From assembly GCF_015291885.1 (NCBI RefSeq), contig NZ_CP036186.1, positions 1,629,001 through 1,693,000 on the forward strand: DNA of 64,000 bases, written 5' to 3'. Each line of letters begins with the position of its first letter. Positions within the stretch are counted from its first letter, which is position 1. Position numbers and translations under genes: made by a program. Shown here in pieces: positions 36,126-46,028 of this stretch. The notes under the pieces are model-generated. The model made no database searches and was not told where the DNA came from. It saw nothing but the letters and a program-made list of their open reading frames with translations. The DNA is from Stutzerimonas stutzeri (GTDB taxonomy: Bacteria > Pseudomonadota > Gammaproteobacteria > Pseudomonadales > Pseudomonadaceae).

Positions 36126-36350
36126 TCATGCCTGGTGGTGCAGCCAGGCGTGTTTGGGAACACTGCGTGCGCGGTTAGGGTTGCGCTCGAAGCGCTGCCA
36201 GATCTTCTCGTGGAAGTAGAACGCCACGGAATTGCACAGTGGTTCGACCGCTGCGACCAGGCCACCGATAGCGATACTACCGGTCAGCGCGTAAGTAACC
36301 GAGAAGGCAATGCAAAAGTGCATCACGGTAAACGTCACGGTCTTGAGCAT
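36126..36350 (-). CDS. DUF2061 small membrane protein
   Basis: A 74-residue protein with two hydrophobic segments (about 3-25 and 27-48) and FYFHEKIWQRF, the DUF2061 signature. The function is unknown. It is divergent from the yjcH-actP operon. A second short block of 218 bases between it and the hydrolase gene shows no feature. Confidence 0.82.
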   Translation of the reverse strand: MLKTVTFTVMHFCIAFSVTYALTGSIAIGGLVAAVEPLCNSVAFYFHEKIWQRFERNPNRARSVPKHAWLHHQA

Positions 36351-36631
36351 GGCATGCCTCCTTCTTGAAATCGAGAATCGTTCTTAAGTTGGTTGCAGTG
36401 TGTTCGAGGCTCAGCAATGTCTGAAATCAACATTTTGCATGTGCGACATAGCGCCACACTATTTGTGTTTGGAATTGTTGCGAAGCCGCATTCTTCGCGG
36501 TTAGAGGCTCTACGGCGGGAGTTGCAGGAAGCTGCCTTCAGACCAAAGTCGGGTGGTGCTGGCTTTGCCCGGACCTACAGTAGCCGCCCTGCTCCCGCCT
36601 GGGGGGCAGCGACCGTGAAGAGATAATTCCA

Positions 36632-36946
36632 ATGAACAATGAAGACGTTTACCGGCAGATCTATGCCAACCCGCGTTTCCAGGAGCTGGTTGCCAAGCGC
36701 GGCCGTTTCGCCTGGCTGCTGTCGGCCGTGATGCTTGGTGCTTATCTGGCGTTCATCCTGCTGATCGCCTTCGAGCCAAAGATCCTCGGCATTCCGCTTT
36801 CGGCCAATACCGTCACCACTTGGGGAATCCCGGTGGGCGTTGGCGTGATCTTCATGGCCTTCATCCTGACGGGGGTCTACGTGCAGCGCGCCAACGGCGA
36901 GTTCGATCGCATCAACCAGGAAATCCTCAACGAGGCACAGAAATGA
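36632..36946 (+). CDS. yjcH: YjcH, DUF485 membrane protein
   Basis: A 104-residue inner-membrane protein with two transmembrane segments (about 26-48 and 60-80) and the DUF485 start [17 protein letters not shown]. It is regularly encoded directly before actP and presumed to assist it. The stop overlaps the actP start (ATGA). The 281 bases upstream hold the regulatory region, but I cannot identify specific sites. Confidence 0.92.
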   Translation: MNNEDVYRQIYANPRFQELVAKRGRFAWLLSAVMLGAYLAFILLIAFEPKILGIPLSANTVTTWGIPVGVGVIFMAFILTGVYVQRANGEFDRINQEILNEAQK

Positions 36947-38601
36947 TGATCGCGCGTTTCCTGATGGCTGCCCTGCTGTTGGCAGTCTCGCCCGCGCTGC
37001 TCGCCGATGCCATTACCGGCGAGGTTGAGAAGCAGGCCACCAACTACACCGCCATCATCATGTTCGTGGTGTTCATCGTGTTCACCATGGGCATCACCAA
37101 GTGGGCGGCCAAGCGCAACACCTCCACGGCTGATTACTACACCGCGGGCGGCAGCATCACCGGCTTCCAGAACGGCCTGGCGATTGCCGGTGACTTCATG
37201 TCGGCGGCGTCCTTCCTGGGCATTTCCGCGCTGGTCTACACCAGCGGCTATGACGGTCTGATCTACTCCATCGGCTTTCTCGTCGGCTGGCCGATCATCC
37301 TCTTCCTGATGGCTGAACGCCTGCGCAACCTGGGTAAGTTCACCTTTTCGGACGTGGCGTCCTATCGCCTCGGCCAGACCCAGATCCGTCTGCTTTCGGC
37401 CTTCGGTTCGCTGATCGTGGTGGCTTTCTACCTGATCGCGCAGATGGTCGGTGCGGGCAAGCTGATCCAGTTGCTATTCGGCCTCGACTACTACGTCGCC
37501 GTGGTACTGGTCGGTGTTCTGATGGTCATGTACGTGCTGTTCGGCGGCATGCTGGCGACCACCTGGGTGCAGATCATCAAGGCGGTCCTGCTGCTGTCCG
37601 GCGCCAGTTTCATGGCCGTCATGGTGATGAAGAGTGTCGGTTTCGACTTCGGCAGCCTGTTCGCCGAGGCGGTGAAGATCCACGAGAAAGGCGCGCAGAT
37701 CATGAGCCCGGGCGGCCTGGTTTCCGACCCGATCTCGGCAATCTCCCTCGGCCTCGCGCTGATGTTCGGCACCGCCGGCCTGCCGCACATCCTGATGCGC
37801 TTCTTCACCGTCTCCGACGCCAAGGAAGCGCGTAAGAGCGTGTTCTACGCCACCGGCTTCATCGGCTACTTCTACATCCTGACCTTCATCATCGGCTTTG
37901 GCGCGATCCTGCTGGTCAGCACCAACCCGGACTTCAAGGACGTCACTGGCGCCATCGTCGGCGGCACCAACATGGTCGCCATCCACCTGGCCAGCGCGGT
38001 GGGCGGCAACCTGTTCCTCGGCTTCATCTCCGCGGTCGCCTTCGCCACCATTCTCGCGGTGGTTGCGGGTCTGACCCTGGCCGGTGCCTCGGCGGTTTCC
38101 CATGACCTCTATGCCTGCGTGATCAAGCAGGGCAAGGCGCGGGAAGAGGACGAGATGCGCGTAACCAAGCTGACCACCCTGAGTCTGGGCGTGGTGGCGA
38201 TTCTGCTCGGCATCATCTTCGAGAAGCAGAACATCGCCTTCATGGTGGGCCTGGCGTTCTCCATCGCCGCCAGCTGCAACTTCCCAGTGCTGTTCCTTTC
38301 CATGTACTGGAAGGGCCTGAGCACCCGTGGTGCGCTGTTTGGTGGCTCGCTGGGGCTGTTCACCGCGTTGCTGCTGACCATCATCAGCCCGACCGTGTGG
38401 GTCGACGTATTCGGCTTCGCCGAAGCGATCTTCCCCTACAAGTACCCGGCGCTGTTCTCGATGGCTGCGGCATTCGCCGGCATCTGGTTCTTCTCGGTCA
38501 CCGACAAGTCCAAACGTGCTGGAGAGGAGCGCGAGCGCTTCTTCGCCCAGTTCGTTCGTTCGCAGACCGGCCTGGGGGCTACTGGCGCTGTCGCGCACTG
38601 A
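36943..38601 (+). CDS. actP: ActP acetate/glycolate cation symporter
   Basis: A 552-residue sodium:solute symporter (SSS family) with about 13-14 transmembrane segments. It has an N-terminal signal-like segment, then [32 protein letters not shown], the typical ActP signature around residues 60-92. It takes up acetate and similar short monocarboxylates. The start at 36943 overlaps yjcH; the long frame back to 36820 is a shadow of yjcH. A terminator follows. Confidence 0.95.
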   Translation: MMIARFLMAALLLAVSPALLADAITGEVEKQATNYTAIIMFVVFIVFTMGITKWAAKRNTSTADYYTAGGSITGFQNGLAIAGDFMSAASFLGISALVYTSGYDGLIYSIGFLVGWPIILFLMAERLRNLGKFTFSDVASYRLGQTQIRLLSAFGSLIVVAFYLIAQMVGAGKLIQLLFGLDYYVAVVLVGVLMVMYVLFGGMLATTWVQIIKAVLLLSGASFMAVMVMKSVGFDFGSLFAEAVKIHEKGAQIMSPGGLVSDPISAISLGLALMFGTAGLPHILMRFFTVSDAKEARKSVFYATGFIGYFYILTFIIGFGAILLVSTNPDFKDVTGAIVGGTNMVAIHLASAVGGNLFLGFISAVAFATILAVVAGLTLAGASAVSHDLYACVIKQGKAREEDEMRVTKLTTLSLGVVAILLGIIFEKQNIAFMVGLAFSIAASCNFPVLFLSMYWKGLSTRGALFGGSLGLFTALLLTIISPTVWVDVFGFAEAIFPYKYPALFSMAAAFAGIWFFSVTDKSKRAGEERERFFAQFVRSQTGLGATGAVAH

Positions 38602-38621
38602 CGTCCAGCCGGCAACACAAG

Positions 38622-38647
38622 AGGGCAGCCTGCGGGCTGCCCTTTTT
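38622..38647 (+). terminator. Rho-independent terminator after actP
   Basis: Stem GGGCAGCC / GGCTGCCC (extended by an A-T pair) with a four-base loop, followed by TTTTT. Confidence 0.9.
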
Positions 38648-38842
38648 AATGCCTGCAAGGAGGGCTGTCATCTGGCTGCAACAGCCCCATCCTGCACCCA
38701 TATTGCCTGCCCGGAACCGCGCGGTCAGCCCCATGAGCCGCGGGTTTGCCAATGGCATTCATCAGTCTGATGGATGCCGGTCCGTGCCCTGGCATTCGCT
38801 AGACTCGCTGCCACTACCCGAACAACAAAAGGCAGCACGACG

Positions 38843-39652
38843 ATGCACAACCGCATGATGATAACCGGTGCCGGCTCCGGGCTCGGTCGCGAGATTGCCC
38901 TGCGCTGGGCGCGTGAGGGCTGGCAGCTGGCGCTTTCCGATGTCAACGAAGGCGGCCTGGCGGAAACCCTGAAGATGGTCCGCGAAGCGGGCGGTGACGG
39001 CTTCACCATGCGCTGCGACGTGCGTGACTACAGCCAGTTGATCGGCTTCGCCCAGGCCTGCGAGGAGAAGCTCGGCGGCATCGACATCGTGGTCAACAAC
39101 GCCGGCGTGGCTTCCGGCGGCTTCTTCGACGAGCTGTCGCTGGAGGACTGGGACTGGCAGATCGCGATCAACCTGATGGGCGTGGTCAAGGGCTGCAAGG
39201 CATTCCTGCCGCTGGTGCAGAAGAGCAAGGGCAAGATCATCAACATCGCCTCGATGGCGGCTCTGATGCAGGCGCCGGGCATGAGCAACTACAACGTGGC
39301 GAAGGCTGGTGTGGTGGCGTTGTCGGAAAGCCTGCTGGTCGAGCTGCGCCAGGCCGAGGTTAGCGTGCACGTGGTCTGCCCGTCGTTCTTCCAGACCAAC
39401 CTGCTGGATTCCTTCCGCGGCCCGACGCCGAACGTGAAGGCGCAGATCGGCAAGCTGCTGGAGTCCTCGCCGATCACCGCGGCGGACATCGCCGACTACA
39501 TCCACCAGCAGGTCGCCAAGGGCGAATTCATGATCCTGCCGCACGATGAGGGCCGCATGGCCTGGAAGGTCAAGCAGCAGAACCCGCGGGCGATCTACGA
39601 CGAGATGGCGCTGCTGGCCGAAAAGAAGCGCGCCAAGAGCAAGGCGCTCTGA
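38843..39652 (+). CDS. Short-chain dehydrogenase/reductase (SDR)
   Basis: A 269-residue classical SDR. The cofactor motif is ITGAGSGLGREIAL (TGxxxGxG, about 8-21), with NNAGVASGG at about 86 and the catalytic YNVAK (YxxxK) near 152. The substrate is unknown. The start is ATG 38843 (MHNRMMITGAG). The upstream in-frame ATG at 38774 is less likely. It is followed by a GC-rich hairpin. The gene stands between actP and a broken MFS gene. Confidence 0.9.
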   Translation: MHNRMMITGAGSGLGREIALRWAREGWQLALSDVNEGGLAETLKMVREAGGDGFTMRCDVRDYSQLIGFAQACEEKLGGIDIVVNNAGVASGGFFDELSLEDWDWQIAINLMGVVKGCKAFLPLVQKSKGKIINIASMAALMQAPGMSNYNVAKAGVVALSESLLVELRQAEVSVHVVCPSFFQTNLLDSFRGPTPNVKAQIGKLLESSPITAADIADYIHQQVAKGEFMILPHDEGRMAWKVKQQNPRAIYDEMALLAEKKRAKSKAL

Positions 39653-39659
39653 GATCGCC

Positions 39660-39677
39660 CGGCCGCTTCGGCGGCCG
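39660..39677 (+). terminator. GC-rich hairpin after the SDR gene
   Basis: Perfect 7-base-pair stem CGGCCGC / GCGGCCG with a TTCG tetraloop, seven bases after the stop codon. No T-run follows, so it may be an mRNA-stabilising hairpin and not a terminator. A run of eight G residues lies 20 bases further on (39697-39704). Confidence 0.4.
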
Positions 39678-39753
39678 CTGAGGTTGCCTCCGGGAAGGGG
39701 GGGGAGTAGGGTTGGCGGTCCGGCTTTTTTCGCCGTAACCCTATGGATCGCTT

Positions 39754-40910
39754 GTGGATTTCCCCTCTCGCGGGCTGCTGATGCTGGCGCTGGTCCTGGC
39801 TGCCATCAACCTCCGCCCCGGCATTACCTCCTTCGCTCCGCTGATCGAACGCATCGCCGAAGAGCTTTCGCTTTCTCGCGGTCTGATCAGTCTCACCACG
39901 GCCTTGCCAGTTCTGCTGATGGGTCTGCTGGCGCCCTTGGCGCCGCGGCTGGCCGTGCGTTTCGGGCTGGAGCGCAGCATCGCGCTGTGCCTCGGGCTGA
40001 TCGGTGTGGCATTGCTGTTGCGGCTGTTCGGCCACAATGCCGTTCTGCTGATCGGCACCGCCGGGCTGGTTGGCGCCGGGATTGCCGTTGCCGGGCCGCT
40101 GCTGTCCGGTTTCATCAAACGCTACTTCCTCGAACGTATGGGCCAGACGGCTGCCTGGTATTCATTGAGCATGGCGGTTGGTGGCACGCTCGGTGTGGTA
40201 GTGACCGCGCCTGCCGCCGAAATAATGGGCAGGACTGGGCACGGGGCTTGGCGCTATGGGCACTGCCGGCACTGGCCGCACTGCTGATCTGGTCGCGCTT
40301 GCCCAACCAGCCGGAGGCCGTCAGCGAGAGCCGCGCCGGCTTGCCCTGGAAAGAACCGCGGGCGTGGCTGCTGAGTATCTATTTCGCCCTGCAGGCCGGG
40401 TTGTTCTATGCGCTGGCGACCTGGCTGGTGGCGCGCTATCACGAGGTTGGCTACAGCCTGCTGCAAAGCAATGCGTTCTTCAGCGGCTTCATGCTCATCG
40501 GCCTGCCGAGCGCATTCGCCATGCCCTGGCTGGCACAGCGGCTGGGCAACCGGCACCGGATCATGGCCGCCTGTGGTGTGTTGGCGACGCTATGTCTGGC
40601 GCTGATCGCCTTGGTGCCGAACTGGCAGCCGCTGATTATCTGCATGCTGCTCGGCGTTGCGCTCAATGGCACCTTTTCCCTGGCGCTGATTTCGCCGATG
40701 TACGAAGCCAACACCCCGCTGGCCGTCAGCCGGCTCACTGCAATGATGCTATGCACCGGCTACAGCCTGGCCTGCCTGACGCCGGTGTTGGCTGGCCTCG
40801 GGCGTGATATGGCGGGTGACTACCGCATGCCGTTCCTGGTATTGACGGGTATGGCGGCGTGCATGTCGCTGCTCGCGATGCGCTTGCGACCACGGCATAC
40901 AGGTACCTGA
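39754..40910 (+). pseudogene. MFS transporter (CynX/NimT type) with a frameshift
   Basis: The N-terminal half is read from GTG 39754 (RPGITSFAPLIERIAEEL, typical of CynX/NimT-like transporters). It runs in that frame to about codon 158, then becomes meaningless (GRTGHGAWRYGHCRHWPHC) and stops at 40287. The C-terminal half continues in the frame one base back, from about 40230 (GQDWARGLALWALPAL) to 40910 (IKP-like signature absent). A single-base loss near 40226-40231 (AATAATGGGCAGG) explains both. Joined, the protein would have about 385 residues and 12 membrane segments, the normal size. It could be a true pseudogene or a sequencing error. Confidence 0.82.
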
Positions 40911-41024
40911 AACCGCTCAGGCTGTGGCCTGTTTCACCACTTCCCAAGCCGCGGGTGACCGGCCCGCCGGGCTATGTTAGAAAGCTCGCCGTCGTGTCTA
41001 ATCCCCGCGTTTCCGGAGTTTCGA

Positions 41025-41453
41025 GTGGAGTCTGAATCCATCGTTTATGGCTGCATCCGTGATTGGCCTTCCGCCGACCCCGAGCAGTGCCGTCAGCGCC
41101 GGGCGAACAATCTAGCCGCCGTGCAGGCGCTGCCGCAGGGCGAAGCCTGGCCCTTCATCGGACGCGAGATGTTTTCCTTCTGCCGTAACGAAGAGTTGGG
41201 TCTTTATCAGACTCAGGTGATCCACTTCGGCGCCAGCTATCGTGCGGTTGAGTACGAGTGGACGCTCTGGGTGCAGCGTTTCGAAGAGTTGCTCAAGGAG
41301 CTGTACTGGACCAGCGCTGTGGTGCACCTGGAAACCGAGCTCAACGGTACGCACACCTTTCGCTGGCAGACCGAGGTGGGTAGCCATAGCCCGCAGCAGA
41401 GTGACCTGCGCATGCGCTGCGCTTGGGAGCGGGAAAGCGGCCTGTTCGGCTGA
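41025..41453 (+). CDS. Conserved-looking hypothetical protein
   Basis: A 142-residue protein of unknown function. There is no signal peptide or membrane segment. The middle, FFxYC-like FSFCRNEELGLYQTQVIHFGASYRAVEYEW, and WTSAVVHLETE look like a small alpha-beta fold. The start is a GTG at 41025 (first residues MESESIVYG), supported by GGAG at 41015-41018 with a six-base gap; a longer frame from 40974 lacks such a site. It is monocistronic and converges on yheU. Confidence 0.65.
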   Translation: MESESIVYGCIRDWPSADPEQCRQRRANNLAAVQALPQGEAWPFIGREMFSFCRNEELGLYQTQVIHFGASYRAVEYEWTLWVQRFEELLKELYWTSAVVHLETELNGTHTFRWQTEVGSHSPQQSDLRMRCAWERESGLFG

Positions 41454-41487
41454 CGTCACCGCGCAAGGGCTTTCTAGCGGCAGTCGC

Positions 41488-41715
41488 TCAGTCCAACCAT
41501 TCGCGCGGTACGTCGCGCCTGAGGGCCAGCTGGCATTGTTGGCTATCGGCATCGAACACGATCACCGCTTCACCCTTGTCCAGCGCGCGGCGCACTCTCG
41601 TCACCCGGATTTCCAGCGGTGTTTCGTCGCCATTGTCGGTGCCCTCGCGGGTGACGAAGTCCTCGATGAGGCGGGTCAGGGTGTCCGGTTCGAGCTGATC
41701 GTGGGGTATGAGCAT
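41488..41715 (-). CDS. yheU: YheU family (UPF0270) protein
   Basis: A 75-residue protein matching UPF0270/YheU: MLIPHDQLEPDTLTRLIEDFVTREGTD and VRRALDKGEAVIVFD are family hallmarks. The function is unknown. It lies 36 bases downstream of the hybrid histidine kinase gene and may be cotranscribed. Confidence 0.9.
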   Translation of the reverse strand: MLIPHDQLEPDTLTRLIEDFVTREGTDNGDETPLEIRVTRVRRALDKGEAVIVFDADSQQCQLALRRDVPREWLD

Positions 41716-41751
41716 GGGACTTCTTTTCGGTAACGCAGGGATGACGGCGAA

Positions 41752-44496
41752 CTACGTAGCGCCGCCCTGCAGGTAGCTGTCCAGGCAAGCATACAGTTGC
41801 TGACTCTCCAGCGGTTTACCGATGAATTCGTCCATCCCCGAATCCAGCCCGCGCTGACGATGCTCAGCCAGCACATGAGCGGTTACTGCAATGATGGGTA
41901 CGGCCTGCAGTTGCTGGTCTGCCTCCAGCTTGCGTATCTGCCGGCTGGCCTCGAATCCATCGACTTCGGGCATCTCGCAATCCATGAGAATCAGTTGCAC
42001 GGCGTCGGGATCGCGACGGTAGAGATCCACTGCCTGACGTCCGTTGTCGGCGAGCTGAACGGCATAGCCGCGCTTCTTCAGCAGGCCGCGAACCACCATC
42101 TGATTAACCGGGTTGTCTTCGGCGACGAGAATGCAGGGCTCTCTGTGCGGGCGCGGCGTACTGGTTTCGTCGTCCTCGGTATGCGCGTGTGATTCTTGCT
42201 CGTAGAGTGTCTGCAGCGCCTCGCGCAGCGGAGCGCTCTGCAATGGTAGTGCGAGGCTGATCAGACGTAGCCCAGGTGCAAGCGGCGGCGGCTCGTGAAT
42301 CGGTGAGTAGAGCATGAGCACACGCTGATTATCCTCCAGCTCCGGGCGCAGGCGCTCCAGCCATTGGCTTGGGCTGCCCGGCCATGGCGCCAGCAGGACC
42401 AGCAGCGGCGGGGCGGTGAAATCCGTGAGGTAGTCCGGCAGGCGCTCCGGCGTCTGGCAGCGCTCGGTGCGCATGCCCCAGCGCCGCAGCAGATGGCTCA
42501 ACGCTTCGAGGCCCTGGGGGTCCTGCGACGCGAGCAATGCCGGGCGTCCTGCCAGCAATTGGGCGAGCGGATCTTCCAAGTCGACGGCGGCCTGCAGCGG
42601 GATTTCGAAGCAGAAGCGACTGCCACGGCCCGGCGCACTCTGCACCTCGATATGGCCGTTCATCATTTCCACCAGCTCCTTGCTGATCGCCAGGCCAAGG
42701 CCGCTGCCACCATAGCGTCGTGTGGTGCTCGAGTCACCCTGGGAGAAGGACTCGAACAGCTGCGCCAGCACCTCTTGGCGCATGCCGATGCCACTGTCGC
42801 TGACGCAGAACACTAGCCGTGGTGCGCCGTCCTGAGGTTGGCGGCAGGAGACTTCGAGCAGCACGTGGCCGTGCTCGGTGAACTTCAGCGCATTGCTCAG
42901 CAGGTTCATCAAAATCTGCTTGAGCCGCGTGGGGTCGCCACGTATCCGCCGAGGTACACCGGGTTCCAGTCCCACGTGCAGGCTCAGTTGTTTTTCCAGC
43001 GCTTGCGCGGTGAACAGCCTGATGGTTTCGGAAATCAGCACTTCAAGGTCGAAATCGATGTCCTCGAGGCTTAGCTTGCCCGAACCGATCCGGGCGTAGT
43101 CGAGGATGTCGTTGATCACCGCCATCAGCGAGTTGCCGGAGCTGGAGATGGTATCCAGATAGAACTGCTGGCTGCGGTCCAGCGGCGTTTCTCGCAGCAG
43201 TTGCAGCATGCCGAGTACGCCATTCAATGGTGTGCGGATCTCGTGACTCATCTTGGCCAGGAAGCGGCTCTTGGCCTCGTTCTCGCTGGCGGCCCGCTCG
43301 GCGGCCTCACGCGAGCGATAACCCTCTTCCTTGAGCAGGTTGATGCGGTCGGCCAGTCCAATGGACAGAGTGATCAGTTCGAAGGCGACGCTGGCCTTTA
43401 CCACTGCCGCGCCGTACAGGCCGAACAATTCGAAGCCCAGTGAGCCGGCTGTGACCAGGATGAACGAGGCCAGCAGCACGCCCCAGGCTAGCGTGTAGTA
43501 GACCCCGTAGCGTACGCCACGGCGCCAGACGAAGGCGCCGGTGACGAGCAGACCGACCGAGGCGACGATCACCGTGATGCTGGCCAGAATGCTCCAGGTC
43601 TGCACGTCCAGTAGCAGGCCGGAAATCATGCTGCCGAGCGCGATCAGCAGCGTGCAGCGCAACACGAGGTCAAGCCGCGGGAAGAGCTCGCGGGTGTGCA
43701 AGAAGTGCCGGCTGAACTGAATGGCGATCAGGCAGTGGCTGAACATCAGGGCGTAGATCCCCAGCGCCACCAGCCCACCGTCGTCGGCCAGCCATTTGAC
43801 CAGCAGTCCATCGAAGGAAAGGGCAAACAAGCCTACGTTGAGGGTGTAGACCAGATACCAGAAATACGCAGGTTCGCGCAGCGCGGCGAAGAGGAACAGG
43901 TTGTAGCAGAACATCGCGAAAAGCACGCCGTAGAAGGCACCGCTGATGCCGCTCAGTTCCTGTTGCTGGGCCGCACTGGCGTTGTAGGTGCTGAAGTACA
44001 GCGGTACGTAGAGGGTGCTGGTGGTCTTGATCCGTAACAGTACTGTGGTTTCACCCGGAGGTAACTCAACGGGAAACCAGAAATCGCTGACCTTCACCGG
44101 CCGATCCGCAAAGGGATAGCGATCCCCGGTCAACTGCCGGCTGATGCTGCCATCCGGGTGTTGCAGAAACAGCTCGATATGGTCGAGCAGCGGGTAGTTG
44201 ATCTCGATGAAGCCGCCCAAGGGCATGCCAAACCGATTTACCAGGCTCGCGCGCAGCCACCAGGTCGAGCTGTTCTTGCCTTTATTTACATGGCCGCCCG
44301 TGACCGGTTGCAAGCGTTCGGCCGGTAGCCGCAGGACATCGTCGACACTCAACTCGCCGGCCGGGTCTTCCAGATACATAGTGCCGCTGGCGAGGGATTG
44401 GCGTGTATCAATGGAATCGAGCAGGACGGGGGTGAACGCCCATGCTTGTAGCGACAGGCAAATGAGCAGCAGAGCCAGGCATGAACGCGGCAACAT
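41752..44496 (-). CDS. Hybrid sensor histidine kinase with 7TMR-DISM sensor
   Basis: A 914-residue kinase. Signal peptide residues 1-20; periplasmic 7TMR-DISMED2-type domain (about 30-165); seven transmembrane helices (about 170-380); HisKA with H-box SHEIRTPLNGVLGML (about 412); HATPase with NLLSNALKFTEHG and GSGLGLAISKELVEMM; a degenerate receiver-like insert; then a C-terminal receiver with the Asp in LILMDCEMPEVDGFEAS (about 836) and Lys in FIGKPLESQQ. It should autophosphorylate and pass phosphate to its own receiver. ATG 44496 is preferred to the GTG at 44538. It lies next to the NAGGN genes, 200 bases away. Confidence 0.9.
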   Translation of the reverse strand: MLPRSCLALLLICLSLQAWAFTPVLLDSIDTRQSLASGTMYLEDPAGELSVDDVLRLPAERLQPVTGGHVNKGKNSSTWWLRASLVNRFGMPLGGFIEINYPLLDHIELFLQHPDGSISRQLTGDRYPFADRPVKVSDFWFPVELPPGETTVLLRIKTTSTLYVPLYFSTYNASAAQQQELSGISGAFYGVLFAMFCYNLFLFAALREPAYFWYLVYTLNVGLFALSFDGLLVKWLADDGGLVALGIYALMFSHCLIAIQFSRHFLHTRELFPRLDLVLRCTLLIALGSMISGLLLDVQTWSILASITVIVASVGLLVTGAFVWRRGVRYGVYYTLAWGVLLASFILVTAGSLGFELFGLYGAAVVKASVAFELITLSIGLADRINLLKEEGYRSREAAERAASENEAKSRFLAKMSHEIRTPLNGVLGMLQLLRETPLDRSQQFYLDTISSSGNSLMAVINDILDYARIGSGKLSLEDIDFDLEVLISETIRLFTAQALEKQLSLHVGLEPGVPRRIRGDPTRLKQILMNLLSNALKFTEHGHVLLEVSCRQPQDGAPRLVFCVSDSGIGMRQEVLAQLFESFSQGDSSTTRRYGGSGLGLAISKELVEMMNGHIEVQSAPGRGSRFCFEIPLQAAVDLEDPLAQLLAGRPALLASQDPQGLEALSHLLRRWGMRTERCQTPERLPDYLTDFTAPPLLVLLAPWPGSPSQWLERLRPELEDNQRVLMLYSPIHEPPPLAPGLRLISLALPLQSAPLREALQTLYEQESHAHTEDDETSTPRPHREPCILVAEDNPVNQMVVRGLLKKRGYAVQLADNGRQAVDLYRRDPDAVQLILMDCEMPEVDGFEASRQIRKLEADQQLQAVPIIAVTAHVLAEHRQRGLDSGMDEFIGKPLESQQLYACLDSYLQGGAT

Positions 44497-44655
44497 GTTC
44501 CAATCCGGAAGGGTGCATCTCCTGAACCAGGGCGACACATATGGGTAGAGCGGTGTGACGGTACCGATTCCTTCGGGCTCTACATGGCGCCTTCAGAGTG
44601 CCGCACGTCCTTGTGGGGGGTAACTTTGCCGAGTTACGCGCCCAGCGGCAAGCGC

Positions 44656-44674
44656 CGCCTGCTCGAAGCAGGCG
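44656..44674 (-). terminator. Hairpin after the M42 peptidase gene
   Basis: Perfect 7-base-pair stem CGCCTGC / GCAGGCG, loop of five, within the 200 bases between the peptidase stop and the kinase start. No clear T-run is present, so termination is uncertain. Confidence 0.35.
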
Positions 44675-44696
44675 CCTTGTCACGTAAGCCGGGGGC

Positions 44697-45899
44697 TCAG
44701 CCGTTACGTTCCTGCGGGTCGGCATGGCGGCCGATGAGGGTGTCGACGGGTGGTACACGCGTGTCGTTTTCCATCTGAGCGTCATGCTCCAGCTGATGAC
44801 TGAAACGCTCCAGCGAATCCTTGGAATGAGCATCGCTGGCGAAGACCGGCTGGCTGAGCATGTAGCCGCAGAGCAGGCGACTCATGGCGGCAAGACTGTC
44901 GATATGGGTGCGTTCATAACCGTGGGTGGCATCGCAACCGAACGCTACCAGCGCGGTGCGAATGTCGTGCCCGGCCTCTACCGCCGACTGGGCATCACTG
45001 TGGTAGTAGCGGAACAGGTCACGGCGTACCGGGATCTCGTGCTCACCGGCAAGCTTGAGCAGATGGCGCGAGAGGTGGAAGTCGTAAGGCCCGCCAGAAT
45101 CCTGCATTGCCACGGTGACGGCATGCTCGCTCGAGGCTTGCCCCTTGGCTGCGGGCGCAATGTCGATGCCGACGAACTCACTGACGTCCCAAGGCAGCGC
45201 ACCTGCCGCGCCAGAACCGGTTTCCTCGGTGATGGTGAACAGAGGATGTACATCGATGGGCGGTTCGCGGCCACTTTCGACGATGGCCTTGAGCGCGGCG
45301 AGCAGGGCTGCGACGCCAGCCTTGTCATCCAGATGACGAGCACTGATGTAGCCGCTCTCGGTGAATTCCGGCATCGGATCGAAGGCAACGAAGTCGCCGA
45401 CGTTGACGCCCAGGGCGCAGGTTTCGTTGCGGCTATAGGTGTAGGCGTCCAGACGCAGCTCCACGTGGTCCCAGCTGACCGGCGCTTCGTCCACTGCAGT
45501 GTTGAAGGCATGTCCCGACGCCAGCAGAGGTAGCACGCTGCCGCGGATCACACCAGTGTCGGTAAAGACACTGACGCGACTGCCTTCGGCAAAGCGGCTC
45601 GACCAGCAACCAACGGGCGCAAGGCCAAGTCGGCCGGTATCGTGAATCTCGCGGACGATGGCGCCGATCGTGTCCAGGTGCGCGGCTACCGCGCGATCCG
45701 GGCTGTAGCGGCGTCCCTTGAGCGTCGCGCGGATGGTGCCGCGGCGGGTCAGTTCGTAAGGGATGCCCAGTTCGGCCAGGCGCTCGGCAACGTAGCGCAC
45801 GATGGTATCGGTGAAACCGGTAGGGCTGGGAATGGCGAGCATTTCCAGCAACACACGTTGCATGTAATTGAGATCGGGTTCAGGTAGTTGTGCGGTCAT
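44697..45899 (-). CDS. M42-family peptidase of the NAGGN osmoprotectant system
   Basis: A 400-residue metallopeptidase of the M42 type encoded with NAGGN synthesis genes. Metal-binding residues appear in AAHLDTIGAIV (about 71), HLDDKAGVAALLAAL, TEETGSGAAGALP, and the C-terminal YERTHIDSL. Its role is not established; turnover of N-acetylglutaminylglutamine amide or processing of a precursor is the likely idea. It is the third gene on the strand, 129 bases after ngg. Confidence 0.88.
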   Translation of the reverse strand: MTAQLPEPDLNYMQRVLLEMLAIPSPTGFTDTIVRYVAERLAELGIPYELTRRGTIRATLKGRRYSPDRAVAAHLDTIGAIVREIHDTGRLGLAPVGCWSSRFAEGSRVSVFTDTGVIRGSVLPLLASGHAFNTAVDEAPVSWDHVELRLDAYTYSRNETCALGVNVGDFVAFDPMPEFTESGYISARHLDDKAGVAALLAALKAIVESGREPPIDVHPLFTITEETGSGAAGALPWDVSEFVGIDIAPAAKGQASSEHAVTVAMQDSGGPYDFHLSRHLLKLAGEHEIPVRRDLFRYYHSDAQSAVEAGHDIRTALVAFGCDATHGYERTHIDSLAAMSRLLCGYMLSQPVFASDAHSKDSLERFSHQLEHDAQMENDTRVPPVDTLIGRHADPQERNG

Positions 45900-46028
45900 G
45901 GGAGCATCCTTTGATGGCGGCCGTTGGCCACCTTCTAAGCTTGGGGTCGGGCGTATCCGAGGGCGAGCCCTATCGGCCGCCAGCGACCGTATGGCGGCGG
46001 CCCGGCATGGCGCCGGACCGTCGGGGGC

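Noticed and set aside
37474..38658. 394-codon minus-strand frame opposite actP
   Set aside because: Extreme Glu/Asp/Gln/Gly composition and no motifs; actP is certain.
39546..39760. ATG at 39546 as start of the transporter frame
   Set aside because: That part overlaps the SDR gene in another frame. The real N-terminal half of the transporter is in the frame starting at GTG 39754.
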